Assembly (NCBI GenBank): GCA_965224205.1
Contig: CBDCYN010000020.1
Span: 1 to 64,000, forward strand
From: CBDCYN01 sp965224205
GTDB lineage: Bacteria > Planctomycetota > Phycisphaerae > Phycisphaerales > Phycisphaeraceae
DNA length: 64,000 bases
Reading direction: 5' to 3'
The position numbers were made by a program, and so were the translations under genes. The notes beneath the pieces are model-generated. The model searched no databases. It was not told where the DNA came from and was given only the letters and a program-made list of their open reading frames with translations. How positions within the stretch are numbered: position 1 is the first letter of the stretch; every line of letters starts with the position of its first letter. Shown here in pieces: positions 17,780 through 27,047 of the stretch.

Positions 17780-20700
17780 TCATCTTTCCCCCCCGGCAGG
17801 CCCCTTCCCCGCACGCCAGATCCGGATCGATCCGAAATCGTCCACGGAGGTCAGTTGTTGGTTTTCGGGTTCAAACGCTAGTCGCGAGATCCCCCAACGG
17901 TGCCCGCTTATGGTGAGCACCTCGGCCTTGGCTTCGAGGTCCCAGACACTGATCGCTGCCCCGCTGCCGCCGGAAAACAAGCGCTGGCCTGCGGAGCTAA
18001 ATACCAGCGACATGACCGTATCCTCGTTGCTAGGCAGGCGCAACATCTCGTGCCCCGAATCAGCGTCGAGGATCGTGATCTCCCCCCCCTTGGCCCATGC
18101 AAGCTGTCGCCCGTTTGGGCTCAAGGCGATGCGACGCTCATGACCACGGAACGAGACGATCTGCCGGCCGTCACGAGAGTCCATCAAGGTGATCATACCC
18201 CCCGCGTCCCCGACCAGCAGCCGCCGGCCATCTGAGCTGATGCTGAGGTGGGTGATCACCCCTAGACCGGTTTCCCAGGCGTTGGTTAACCTCGGCTGCC
18301 TTGGGTTGACCAGATCCCAAGTGCGCACCGCCCCGCTGTCGTCACCAGTGATTAGCAACGGGTCGCGGGGTGAAAAAACCATGGACCGGATGTCCTCGTG
18401 ATAGCCCTTCAAGACCGCTAGCCGGGCGCCCGAAACCGGGTCCCAGACCTCGGCCTGATCACACTCGACCGGCGTGTCCAACCCCAGGAGCCCGGCCAGC
18501 CATTGCGCCCACGACGGCGTTTGAATCTTGGTAGCCGCCACCACGACCTGCCCGTGAGGGCTAAACGCCGGGACGCGGACTATTCTTCTGGGACCGCATA
18601 TCAGGGACACCTCACCCGATCCGATACCCCAACGGGTCACCGCCCACAGCCCGGTCCGTGAGCTCCACCGGCACACCAACGACCGGGCGTCAGGACTAAA
18701 TGTCGCCGATTCCAAGAGCCATGGGTGGTCTGTCACCGGTAAATACGCCCCCGCCACCGCCCCCAAGTCAATGATCATCGGGATCGCAAGGGGTCCTGTG
18801 ACTAAACCCGGCAGGGCGGGTCGATCCGTGTTGAAGGGGAACGCCCGGGGGTGTTCCAACTCATCGCCCGTTTGCGTATCCACCACCTGGACCGATCGGT
18901 CGCCGTATTTTCGGGCGATCCATCGGCTGTCGATGCTGATATCCAGGAACGGCACCTCGTTGTCCAGCCCCTGGACCTGCCCCTCGAGCGACCAGACCTT
19001 GACCGTGCCGTCGTCACTGCAAGAAACCACCTGCCGCCCATCGGGGCTAATCGCCAAACTATTGACCTTCCCCAGGTGCCCGCGGCGTGTCCCGAGCCTG
19101 CCCAGTGACGGAACATCCCAGATCGTCAGCACATCGTCCGAACCGCTAGACACCAGCCGTTTACCCTCGGGGCACAACGCCAGGCACCCGCCGCCGCTGT
19201 CCATGGCTTGGATCACCTTCATGCCGTGGGCGTCTATGACGTGGATCTGGGTCCTACCGCCGGCGAAGAGCCGTGAACCATCGCGGCTAAAAACAAGGGC
19301 GTCGGTCGTCTCCGTCGGCTCAAACACCCCGCCCCGTGGCTGGAGGGTATCGGTATCCCACCGCGCGACCCACTTGCGGGTCCATCTCAAGACGGGGTTA
19401 CCGTCTGACGGGTCGACGGAGCCCCGGCGGGTCTTGCCGCCGGCTGCGAGGGACTGGCCGTCACGGGAAAAAGCTAATGCGGTGACACGGCCATCGGTCT
19501 GGATCAACCCCGCGGTGCCGCGACGCAACCCCAGGTCCACGAGCTCGATGCGGTCGTTAAAACCGATCGCCAGGACCCTGCTTTGATGGTCAAAGGCCGC
19601 GGTGAAGACCTTACCGTCTGTCGGTTGCTCATAGATAAGATCGTTGGAGGCTAGATCCACCACCCGAACCCCTTGCCGGTCCATCGAGGCCAATCGCCGG
19701 CCGTCTGGGCTCAACACGACCAGGCGCCCCGGGCTGTATTCGCCCACAGGCCATCTTTTCAACAGCCGCGCGGACCCGGCGTCATACACCGCGACCCTTG
19801 CGCTGTCGGCCGTGATCAGACGCCCACCCAGCGGGGGAGCGGCGGGGGACTCAATCGGGCTAAACGTGACGGCCGACACCGATCTGCTGTGTGGGATACT
19901 TAGCCATGACTGGTCGAGGCCGCCGCGGAGATAGTGCCATTCCCATTGACGCAGACGCGGGGCGCATTTATCGAGCCACTGCTTGGCCCGGAGGTAGTTG
20001 TGGTCATCGAAAGCCGATTGAGCTAACGCGATGTTGTTGGAATACTCCGACCGCTCCAGCGCCTGATTTTTGATCTCGAGGATCGCCCGTGCCTGATCGG
20101 CCTTGATGCCCGCCTTGTAAGCCTGGTTTCGCAGGTGCAACCCATAAAGAAAAAACATGAACAGGCCCAAAACGGCGGCCGTGGCCAGCGAGACCTTGCC
20201 CCGGTGTTTCCTGAGGTGCTTGCGCAGAACATAAGCCGTGGTGCCCGGGACGGCGGCGATCGGTTCACCGCTGAGGTAAGCATCGATATCCCGGGCTAGC
20301 TCGCCGGCCGAGGCGTAGCGTTGTTCAGGCTCCCTGGCCAAAGCCTTGAGCATCAGAGATTCGAGTTCCCAGTGGACCGCTGGATTGACCTTCCGCGGCG
20401 CGGGCACGTCTTGGTCCAGGATCCGTCGTTGGACCTGTCTCGGGCTGCCTTTGGGGTCGTGGGGGTACTTCCCGGTCAGCAGCCGGTAGAGGATCACGCC
20501 CAGGGCATAGACGTCGGTACGGGTATCGAGCGGCTGATCACGTGTATCATCGGCTTGCTCGGGCGCCATAAAGGCCAGCGTCCCCTCCAACGGGCGGCGT
20601 TTGGCGCCCAGGCCGCCGTTGGGCTTCTCAAGGGGGCCCGGGCGCGTGCCGAGCACCTCTTGGGCCAGCCCGAAATCGACGACATACGGGCAGCCGTCTG

Positions 20701-21313
20701 GGGTGACAATGATGTTGGATGGCTTGAGATCGCGGTGGATCACCCCCCGTTGGTGGGCGTGTTGGACCGCCTGACAGACCGCGAGCATCAGCTCCAGGAT
20801 CGATCGGTGGGACAGGTCGGCTTGCTTGACGTACTGATCCAGGGGCTGGCCCTCGATCAGCTTCATGGCATAATAATAATTGCGACGGTGGACCCCCGAA
20901 TCGTAGACGCGGGCGATGTTGGGGTGCTCGAGGCGGGCGGCGAGGGTGATCTCCCGCTCAAACCACTCGCGGGCCTTGTTGTTGCCGACGGCTGCGACGT
21001 TCATCACCTTCAGCGCGACCGTCCGTTTGGTGCCCAGCTGCGTGGCCCGCCAGACCGTGCCCATCCCTCCCCGCCCGATGCGGGGGCCGATCTTATACCC
21101 CTCGACCTCGGGCTTGATACAGATGTCCACGTCGGGGGCGCGGCGGCCTTTTTCTGGACCGGGGTCGGTGACGCCGCTAAAGAAGATAGGGTCCCCTGAC
21201 ATCGTCAATTGATCGTCTGGGCCGGATGATCCGGCGCGTGGCCTGGGGTCTGAACCTCGCTCTTGGGCCGAGGCGGCTTGATGCGTTGGTCTTGGATCCA
21301 TACCCATCCGCAT
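17780..21313 (-). CDS. Membrane Ser/Thr protein kinase with WD40 repeats
   Basis: About 1177 residues. The cytoplasmic kinase domain covers ~73-350: IGRGGMG loop (79-85), VALKVM with K102, HRDLKPSN with D195 and DFG with D213, and an APE-like MAPEQAD. A single membrane span lies at about 374-394 (SLATAAVLGLFMFFLYGL). The rest is a chain of WD40 repeats, e.g. LAISPDGRQVVSCSDDGTVKVWSLEG, likely a periplasmic beta-propeller sensor. This is a common planctomycete architecture, often next to ECF sigma genes as here (divergent). The start is uncertain: ATGs at 21313, 21307 and 21301 are all possible; the longer frame to 21451 crosses a repeat element and was rejected. Downstream are CHAT and DUF928 genes on the same strand. 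Confidence 0.88.
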   Translation of the reverse strand: MRMGMDPRPTHQAASAQERGSDPRPRAGSSGPDDQLTMSGDPIFFSGVTDPGPEKGRRAPDVDICIKPEVEGYKIGPRIGRGGMGTVWRATQLGTKRTVALKVMNVAAVGNNKAREWFEREITLAARLEHPNIARVYDSGVHRRNYYYAMKLIEGQPLDQYVKQADLSHRSILELMLAVCQAVQHAHQRGVIHRDLKPSNIIVTPDGCPYVVDFGLAQEVLGTRPGPLEKPNGGLGAKRRPLEGTLAFMAPEQADDTRDQPLDTRTDVYALGVILYRLLTGKYPHDPKGSPRQVQRRILDQDVPAPRKVNPAVHWELESLMLKALAREPEQRYASAGELARDIDAYLSGEPIAAVPGTTAYVLRKHLRKHRGKVSLATAAVLGLFMFFLYGLHLRNQAYKAGIKADQARAILEIKNQALERSEYSNNIALAQSAFDDHNYLRAKQWLDKCAPRLRQWEWHYLRGGLDQSWLSIPHSRSVSAVTFSPIESPAAPPLGGRLITADSARVAVYDAGSARLLKRWPVGEYSPGRLVVLSPDGRRLASMDRQGVRVVDLASNDLIYEQPTDGKVFTAAFDHQSRVLAIGFNDRIELVDLGLRRGTAGLIQTDGRVTALAFSRDGQSLAAGGKTRRGSVDPSDGNPVLRWTRKWVARWDTDTLQPRGGVFEPTETTDALVFSRDGSRLFAGGRTQIHVIDAHGMKVIQAMDSGGGCLALCPEGKRLVSSGSDDVLTIWDVPSLGRLGTRRGHLGKVNSLAISPDGRQVVSCSDDGTVKVWSLEGQVQGLDNEVPFLDISIDSRWIARKYGDRSVQVVDTQTGDELEHPRAFPFNTDRPALPGLVTGPLAIPMIIDLGAVAGAYLPVTDHPWLLESATFSPDARSLVCRWSSRTGLWAVTRWGIGSGEVSLICGPRRIVRVPAFSPHGQVVVAATKIQTPSWAQWLAGLLGLDTPVECDQAEVWDPVSGARLAVLKGYHEDIRSMVFSPRDPLLITGDDSGAVRTWDLVNPRQPRLTNAWETGLGVITHLSISSDGRRLLVGDAGGMITLMDSRDGRQIVSFRGHERRIALSPNGRQLAWAKGGEITILDADSGHEMLRLPSNEDTVMSLVFSSAGQRLFSGGSGAAISVWDLEAKAEVLTISGHRWGISRLAFEPENQQLTSVDDFGSIRIWRAGKGPAGGER

Positions 21314-21867
21314 GACCAAGCTAGAGGATAAAAAAAGTAAGGGTGGGGAACTACCGTCGTAAGCATTCCCCACCGCGACCGATTCTCGTCCGTTGATGAT
21401 CTTGTTGGCGCCGCGTATCAAACAGCCGTCTGGGCCGGGGACATCGATCACGGTGCGTGATGGAACCGTCGGATATTATTTTACCGCGGCGCTGGTTCCA
21501 TGGACCGAGACCATGAGCTAGCCCGTCGACCCCTTCTCAAGGAAGGCCACATGTTAACGCCTCCTTCGCAGCCAGGCCGGACCGGGTGATGGAGGCGCAG
21601 TATGAACATACCACTTCACTTTTAGAGTATACCCTGTCCCTTCGGGTATGACCATAACCGATTCCCGGACCTCTCTCGTAGAATGCAGTTTTTCTCTCAC
21701 ACCGCTAGCGGGAGAGCTCCATGTTCGGATATAATGAGAATAGATTAGTCTGGTATCGATGGAAGTTGGAACATCGACCCGCCCGTTTCGGGTGGTATGC
21801 AGATCGGCCATTTTCGTGTGTGTATTACTAACGCTCTCCGAATCCGGTCACGCCTAGGAGACGTATT
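21314..21867. other. Divergent intergenic region between kinase and sigma factor
   Basis: No gene supported; a frame at 21554-21811 lacks motifs. It holds a GCGTAT element at 21413-21434 (GCGTATCAAACAGCC then GTCTGGG), about 100 bp upstream of the kinase start, and a hairpin ATACCC/GGGTAT with 9-nt loop at 21629-21649. Promoters of both divergent genes must lie here. Confidence 0.5.
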
Positions 21868-22587
21868 ATGACTCGGGTGACACTGGGGCCGCAGCCTTCT
21901 CAGACGGGCTCGACAAGCTGGACCCTGATCGGGAGGGTGGTCCACGGGGAAGACTGGGAGAAGCGAGAGGCCTTAGAAACCCTGCTTCAGCGGTATCTGC
22001 CCGCGATCCGGGCCTACGTGGTGGCCCGGCGGTGGGTCAAGGCGGACGATATCGATGATACCGTTCACAATTTCGTGGAAAGCCAACTGCTCGACCAGCA
22101 GCTGCTGGCCAAAGTCAATCAGGAGAAGGGGAAGTTCCGAAGCTACTTATTTACCGCGTTGCGGAATTTCCTGATCAACCAGTTCCGCAAGAAGGAGCTG
22201 GTGTGCACCCCGATCGAGACCGATCTCCGCGTTGACTGCTCCCCGGAGCACCGGTTCGATTGCGAGTGGGCCCGGCTTGTGATCAACCAAGCGGTCGAGG
22301 AAATGAAGCAACAATGCGAAGACTCGAGGCGTCGCACGTTGTGGGTCCTTTTTGATAAGCGGGTGCTAAGCCCGATCTTTGACGGCACCGCCGCCCCATC
22401 TTACAAACAGATGATCCAGGAGGTTGGCCTCGACAGCCCCACCCAGGCCGCGAACCTGCTCGTCACCGCCAAGCGGATGTTCGCGCGCGTCTTGAGAGAC
22501 GTCGTCGCGCAGTACACGCTCAATAAAGATGATGAGCAGGGCATTGATGACGAGCTTGATGACCTGATGCGCGCGTTGCACGGGTAG
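21868..22587 (+). CDS. ECF-like RNA polymerase sigma factor
   Basis: 239 residues. Region 2 is clear: LLQRYLPAIRAYVVARRWVKADDIDDTVHNFVES resembles the sigma70 r2 core and -10 recognition helix, and KGKFRSYLFTALRNFLINQFRKK is the end of region 2 seen in planctomycete ECF groups. Region 4 is diverged: SYKQMIQEVGLDSPTQAANLLVTAKRMFARVLRD is a helix-turn-helix-like block. The C-terminus is acidic. AGGAG is 7 nt upstream of the ATG. ECF groups found beside Ser/Thr kinases lack anti-sigma genes and are thought to be controlled by the kinase; the divergent WD40 kinase fits this. No anti-sigma gene is seen. Confidence 0.85.
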   Translation: MTRVTLGPQPSQTGSTSWTLIGRVVHGEDWEKREALETLLQRYLPAIRAYVVARRWVKADDIDDTVHNFVESQLLDQQLLAKVNQEKGKFRSYLFTALRNFLINQFRKKELVCTPIETDLRVDCSPEHRFDCEWARLVINQAVEEMKQQCEDSRRRTLWVLFDKRVLSPIFDGTAAPSYKQMIQEVGLDSPTQAANLLVTAKRMFARVLRDVVAQYTLNKDDEQGIDDELDDLMRALHG

Positions 22588-22686
22588 GATGTTTAGGGTC
22601 ACAAGCGTCCCCTACCCCCCCAAGATATCCAGCGACGTATGAGCCCTGCCCAGACTCGGCGGCACTAGAAGCGGGGTGGGTGAGGG

Positions 22687-23988
22687 TTAAGTTGCAGAGG
22701 ACACCTTCACCCAGCGTTTGGCCTTCATCTCGAAACGCGGCAGGCTGCCACAGGGTACCGTCTTGATGTCAATCCGCAGGGGGAACGCGGCCTTGAGGTC
22801 TTTCTTGAGTTTGGCGACCAGGGCTTCATTGTTCTCACAGGCCGGTGCCGGTTCGATAAGGATGCTCATCTCCGTCATCGGCTGCTCGGTGCGGACCTCG
22901 ACCCGGAACTCGGCGACGCCTTCGACGCTACAGATGACGTCCTCGATAGCGCTGGGGAAGATATTCACCCCGCGCACGATGAGCATATCATCGGTGCGGC
23001 CAAGGATCCCCCCGTCCAGGCCCAGGTCGTAACCCTCCCCGTCATCGCGGGGCAGGTGGATGGGCCGGACCATGTCACCGGTCCGGTAGCGCAGCAGCGG
23101 CGACCCGCCGCGGCCCAAGGTGGTGAGGATCAGCTCGCCAGTTTCCCCGAGGGCGACAGGCTGATGGGTATTGGTGTCGAGCACCTCGACCAGGTACGAG
23201 CTCTCGATGATCTGGAGGGTCCCCGGGCGGGTGGGGGCCTCGAAACTCACCGGGCCCACCTCGGTCATCCCATGGTGGTCGAAGATCTTGGCCCCGCCCC
23301 AGGAGGTTTCCAGCAGGCTGCGTACTTTGGGGATATTCGCGCCCGGCTCGCCGGCGACGATGATGGTCTTGACCTGCGCCGCGTCGAGTGAGATCCCCTC
23401 CTCGTAGGCGACCTCGGCGAGGCGGATCGCGTACGTCGGGGTGCAGCACAAAACCTGGATTTCGTTATCAATCATCGCCCGAAGCCGCTGGGCGCTGCTT
23501 AGCCCCCCGCCGGGTAGGCACAAGCAGCCCATCCGTTCAGCGGCCTCGAACGCGGTCCAGAAACCCAGGAACGGCCCGAATGAAAACGCGAAGTAAACCC
23601 GGTCGCCGGCCGCGACCCCGGCTGCGGCGAACACCCGTTGCCAGTTTTCGAGCATCCACGACCAGCCATCGGGCGTGTCAAGCCAGCGCAGCGGCGTGCC
23701 GGTCGTGGCGCTGGTCTGGTTAAAGCGGGTGTACCGGTCGAGGCTGTAGGTGAGATTCGACCCGTACGGGGGATGAGCTTGCTGATCCTCCACCAGCTGC
23801 TGCTTGGTGGTAAAAGGCATCTTGGTCGAGAATTCTTCGAGGCTGGGCAGGTCCGGGCCCAGACCCGCGGACTGGATCTTCGAAGCATAAAACCGATTGG
23901 CGGGGACCAGCTGGGTCAATAGCCGTCTAAGACAGTCCAGCTGATGCGCTTCGAGCTCAGGCCGGTTGTGGTGTTGAGTTGGGTTCAT
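22687..23988 (-). CDS. PaaK-like adenylate-forming CoA ligase
   Basis: 433 residues. It has the AMP-binding signature FNQTSATTGTPLRWLDT, the adenosine-site HHGMTEVG, and the C-terminal lid RTDDMLIVRGVNIFPSAIE characteristic of phenylacetate-CoA ligase and coenzyme F390 synthetase relatives. Such enzymes activate an aryl or small carboxylic acid to an acyl-adenylate and then a thioester. No phenylacetate pathway genes are near, so the substrate is open. The ATG at 23988 overlaps the end of the upstream acetyltransferase gene by 32 bp and has GAAGAAG nearby; the longer frame was not chosen. Overlap argues for coupled translation. Confidence 0.85.
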   Translation of the reverse strand: MNPTQHHNRPELEAHQLDCLRRLLTQLVPANRFYASKIQSAGLGPDLPSLEEFSTKMPFTTKQQLVEDQQAHPPYGSNLTYSLDRYTRFNQTSATTGTPLRWLDTPDGWSWMLENWQRVFAAAGVAAGDRVYFAFSFGPFLGFWTAFEAAERMGCLCLPGGGLSSAQRLRAMIDNEIQVLCCTPTYAIRLAEVAYEEGISLDAAQVKTIIVAGEPGANIPKVRSLLETSWGGAKIFDHHGMTEVGPVSFEAPTRPGTLQIIESSYLVEVLDTNTHQPVALGETGELILTTLGRGGSPLLRYRTGDMVRPIHLPRDDGEGYDLGLDGGILGRTDDMLIVRGVNIFPSAIEDVICSVEGVAEFRVEVRTEQPMTEMSILIEPAPACENNEALVAKLKKDLKAAFPLRIDIKTVPCGSLPRFEMKAKRWVKVSSAT

Positions 23989-24550
23989 GAGCTGCTTCTT
24001 CCTTCGTGGGGCTGGTCTGATCAAGCGGCTCTAAATGCTTGACGATACGGGCGGGGATACCCGCGACCGTGCAGTTGTCTGGGATGTCCTCCAATACGAC
24101 CGCGTTGGCGCCGATCCGGACGTTGTGACCTATCTTCACTGCCCGGATGACCTTGGCGCCTGGACCGAAGTAAACGTGGTCTCCTATACCCTTGCAATGA
24201 TACGCTACCACCACCCCGTGCTGAAAATACGCGTATCGTCCGATGCGACAGGCCGGCAGGTACACGCCGTTCCAGGTATGGATGACCAATCCCTCGCCGA
24301 TCTGAGCCGATAGCGGGATGTTTACCCCCATCCAGATATTGACAAAATAACGCAGAACAAAATAGACCGCCAATAGGACGTGCCGAACCACGGGCACCCT
24401 CAGCTTCCACGCCCAGTGCCCGAACCGGTGGACCAGCACCGCTTGGGTCCCGGGGTGGAAAAACTGGCTGACCTTCGCCGCGACACCCGCTTCGCCCTGG
24501 TGGTTGGTCCTTAGCCCCCGGGTTAGATCTTCTCGGATATTTTCAAACAT
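23957..24550 (-). CDS. Left-handed beta-helix acyltransferase (serine acetyltransferase-like)
   Basis: 197 residues. The N-terminal ~75 residues are helical with HRFGHWAWKLRVPVVRHVL; from about 80 hexapeptide repeats begin (IPLSAQIGEGLVIHTWNGVYLPACRIGRYAYFQHGV), ending with NCTVAGIPARIVKHL. The pattern is that of CysE-type acetyltransferases that transfer acetyl from acetyl-CoA, but the serine-binding signature is altered (HTWNGV instead of HTxG) and no cysteine synthase is adjacent, so a sugar or other acceptor is possible. It is translationally overlapped with the PaaK-like gene downstream. A GCGTAT element lies 17 nt before its ATG. Confidence 0.75.
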   Translation of the reverse strand: MFENIREDLTRGLRTNHQGEAGVAAKVSQFFHPGTQAVLVHRFGHWAWKLRVPVVRHVLLAVYFVLRYFVNIWMGVNIPLSAQIGEGLVIHTWNGVYLPACRIGRYAYFQHGVVVAYHCKGIGDHVYFGPGAKVIRAVKIGHNVRIGANAVVLEDIPDNCTVAGIPARIVKHLEPLDQTSPTKEEAAHEPNSTPQPA

Positions 24551-24566
24551 GACGATTTAACGCGTC

Positions 24567-24590
24567 GCGTATTAATGTCCCACGTTGGGG
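24567..24590. repeat. GCGTAT element upstream of acetyltransferase
   Basis: GCGTATTAATGTCCCACG then TTGGGG; on the minus strand CCCCAACGTGGG precedes TTAATACGC, 17 nt from the gene start. Closest in layout to the copy at 17554. Confidence 0.45.
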
Positions 24591-24828
24591 GATGGATCTG
24601 AACCCGCATATTTCCTTGCCGCCTGTACGAACCCTGCCGTATCTTCATCCGGGAAGGGTTTAGACCGATCCCTCCGCTTGCTTGGCGGATTCCTTCATCT
24701 CTGCCCATCGCACCGCCGACAGGCTGACCTCGGTAACACGCGTCCCGGTTGCGCTTGAGGTTCTACGGCATCGTATCCTCATGGCCCGATCGAAAGAACC
24801 TTGTTCACGACTTCTGAATGACTCCAAT

Positions 24829-24851
24829 GCGTATCAAAATACCGTCTCGGG
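24829..24851. repeat. GCGTATC element, copy near 24.8 kb
   Basis: GCGTATCAAAATACCG then TCTCGGG; about 20 of 23 positions match the right arm of the hairpin at 13560-13597. Confidence 0.55.
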
Positions 24852-25108
24852 TAAGCGCTGAACACCGGAAATGCACATACTGCATACACGAATCAGGCTG
24901 TCATGGATCCTCCCATAGGGGGTGTAACAATCTCCACCAGCTTCCGCAGCATGGCCGTCGGCAAGCAGCTCCTCTTATTTTTTCGGTTGACTTCCTGTAT
25001 TGCTTGAACCGCCCCCAATCGTTATAATTTGAATAAAATAACTAGTTTAGATAAGCATAGCGTTCCGTTTACGCCCTTCCTACCCCTGTCATGCGGAGAA
25101 GCAAAGAA

Positions 25109-26074
25109 ATGGTGCAAAGAAGGATCCAAAGGGCTGCGTTCGTTCTCCTTTTGTCACTTTGGTGCGGGTCGGCGTGGGCAGAGCATCTGCGGCTCAAAAT
25201 CGATCCCGGCCTGAACACCTGGGTCAAGGAGCCGGGAGTAAGACTTGATCTCGATGCCAACGATCCTTCGGGAACCGCGGGTTTCCACACGCCCTATGTC
25301 TTGCAGCTCGACGACGGGTCTTTCCGCATGTACTACGACGCCGTCGGCCCCGGGTTGGTTCTTAGCGCCCACTCCACGGACGGCCTGGACTGGACCAAAG
25401 AAGCCGGTACCCGTCTCGCCGGCGGGCGGGCCCATCCCCATGTCCTGCAGATCAACCCGTCTCAATTCCGGATGTACTACGAAGTCGGCGGCAACCGGAT
25501 CGGCAGCGCGATCTCCAGCGACGGCCTGGACTGGACCATCGAGTCGGATAATCTCTTAACGGGCGTCGACCCGATTGTGGTCGAACGCCCCGAAGGTGGC
25601 CTGCGGATGTATTACCGGGGCGTCGGGACCACGTCTATTTTCAGCGCGACCTCGGTCGACGGCATCAGCTGGACGGTCGAACCCGGGGCCCGGGTCTCCA
25701 ACGCAAGAGAATTTGCCGCCTTCACGGTCCCCGATGACTCCGTGGTGCTCTATTACGGTCTAGGCACGCCCGCGTTTAGCCAGATCCTTAGCGCACGATC
25801 AGCCGACGGGCTGAACTTTGAGACCGAGCCCGGGGCCCGATTGCTGCCCGGGGGCCCTGGAGACCTCGATAGCACCCAGGTCCTCACCACCTCGATCATA
25901 CAGCTCGATAACGGCTTGGTACGGATGTATTACCAGGGGTCCAATTCCGGGAATATCAACATCCCCGGGCGGGTCTTTAGCGCGGTGATCCCCGAGCCGA
26001 GCGCGGGGGTGTTGCTGGGGGCTTTGATGTTCATCGGCTGGTGCAAACGGTCTTCAGATCGTGAGCACAGCTAG
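25109..26074 (+). CDS. PEP-CTERM protein with five-bladed-propeller-like repeats
   Basis: 321 residues. A signal peptide (LLLSLWCGSAWA) is followed by about five repeats with the pattern DGSFRMYYDAVG...ILSAxSxDGLxWTxExGxRL, resembling the blades of GH32/43/130-like five-bladed propellers. The C-terminus VIPEPSAGVLLGALMFIGWCKRSSDR is a PEP-CTERM sorting signal: PEP motif, hydrophobic span, basic tail; exosortase would cleave and anchor it in the envelope. The ATG at 25109 has GGAGA 9 nt upstream; an ATG six codons earlier is weaker. Catalytic residues of a glycosidase could not be identified, so a binding role is equally possible. Confidence 0.8.
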   Translation: MVQRRIQRAAFVLLLSLWCGSAWAEHLRLKIDPGLNTWVKEPGVRLDLDANDPSGTAGFHTPYVLQLDDGSFRMYYDAVGPGLVLSAHSTDGLDWTKEAGTRLAGGRAHPHVLQINPSQFRMYYEVGGNRIGSAISSDGLDWTIESDNLLTGVDPIVVERPEGGLRMYYRGVGTTSIFSATSVDGISWTVEPGARVSNAREFAAFTVPDDSVVLYYGLGTPAFSQILSARSADGLNFETEPGARLLPGGPGDLDSTQVLTTSIIQLDNGLVRMYYQGSNSGNINIPGRVFSAVIPEPSAGVLLGALMFIGWCKRSSDREHS

Positions 26075-26112
26075 CACGGTCGTCATGTGCGATGAAGGGG
26101 CACGGTGGCTGT

Positions 26113-26150
26113 AGCTGCGGACTGGCAGCCCGCAGCTGAATTACCCGCAG
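26113..26150. repeat. AGCTGCGG hairpin, copy 2
   Basis: AGCTGCGG and CCGCAGCT flank the 9-nt loop ACTGGCAGC; a second small hairpin CCCGCAGGG follows. Lies between the PEP-CTERM gene and the OmpH gene. Confidence 0.6.
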
Positions 26151-26337
26151 GGAACAGACACGTTCTTGATTCTATAGAACACCGCTGCGGATCGAGCCGC
26201 CCATCTTGTCCTCTTGAGACGATCGATCCTCACATTGCAAACCCTTGCCCGTCCTGTTAGAACAAAGCCGGTCGGGTGCACGTATTCTGTACCATGTAAA
26301 CCGGATCGGGCTTTATCTCCCCATAGGAGTTTTTGAC

Positions 26338-26964
26338 ATGAAGTTGAATCGTCTCTTGCTGTTGGGCGGGCTGATCGTTGCTTTCTGTATCACCGGCTTC
26401 GTGGGCGCCAATGCCACCCACATGCTCTCAAGTCGGCCCACCGCGGTAGCGGTCGTAGATATCGCCGCCGTTTTGGACTCGATGAAGGAAAAGATGCAGA
26501 TCGAAGCCGACCTGCGGACCCAGCAAGAAGAAGACCGTAGCAAAGCCGAGGCCATGGCCAGCGACCTCAAAGCCCTTGAAAGCGACCTAGACATCCTCGC
26601 CCGCGGCACCCCGGCCTACGACGAAAAGCTCCAGGAGCTCGACCGAAAAATCATCGAGGTCCAGAGCTGGCAGCAGTACCAGCAGCAGAAATATCAACGC
26701 GAAAGCGCCCGTCAGATGATCCGGCTCTACCAGAAGATCTCAGCCAAGGCCGGCGAGGTGGCCAAAGAAAACGGATATGACATCGTTCTCTATAAAGATC
26801 AGCCGATCGACGTGGATTTCCGCAAGGTCGAGCCGAAGATGATCTCCAGCGTGATCAAGACCCTGGTCTCGCAGCGGAAGATGCTGTGGTCCTCAGACGA
26901 GATCGATATCACCGAACAACTCATCCAACGGATGAACAACGAGTTCAGCAACCTCGCTCAGTAA
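26338..26964 (+). CDS. OmpH/Skp family periplasmic chaperone
   Basis: 208 residues. The signal sequence or anchor is MKLNRLLLLGGLIVAFCITGFVGA. The body is a long coiled coil rich in Glu, Lys and Gln (residues ~45-150), then the conserved end ENGYDIVLYKDQPIDV and IIDxT-like SDEIDITEQLIQRMN typical of OmpH. Skp holds unfolded outer membrane proteins in the periplasm. AGGAG lies 7 nt before this ATG, which marks the start against a longer frame. It lies upstream of the lpxD-lpxC/fabZ-lpxA set, an arrangement known from many Gram-negative genomes. Confidence 0.88.
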   Translation: MKLNRLLLLGGLIVAFCITGFVGANATHMLSSRPTAVAVVDIAAVLDSMKEKMQIEADLRTQQEEDRSKAEAMASDLKALESDLDILARGTPAYDEKLQELDRKIIEVQSWQQYQQQKYQRESARQMIRLYQKISAKAGEVAKENGYDIVLYKDQPIDVDFRKVEPKMISSVIKTLVSQRKMLWSSDEIDITEQLIQRMNNEFSNLAQ

Positions 26965-27047
26965 GATCACGGCTCCGCGGCGGCCGGGGACCAAAACCCT
27001 TGAGTTGAAAGAAAACGAGTAAAGATCCATTGTTTCCAGGAGGCTCT

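Larger units (their letters stand above)
24551..25108. other. Intergenic stretch without a supported gene
   Basis: Divergent spacer between the acetyltransferase and PEP-CTERM genes. Contains two GCGTAT elements (24567-24590 and 24829-24851). AT-richer from 24960 on. No coding frame with motifs. Confidence 0.55.
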
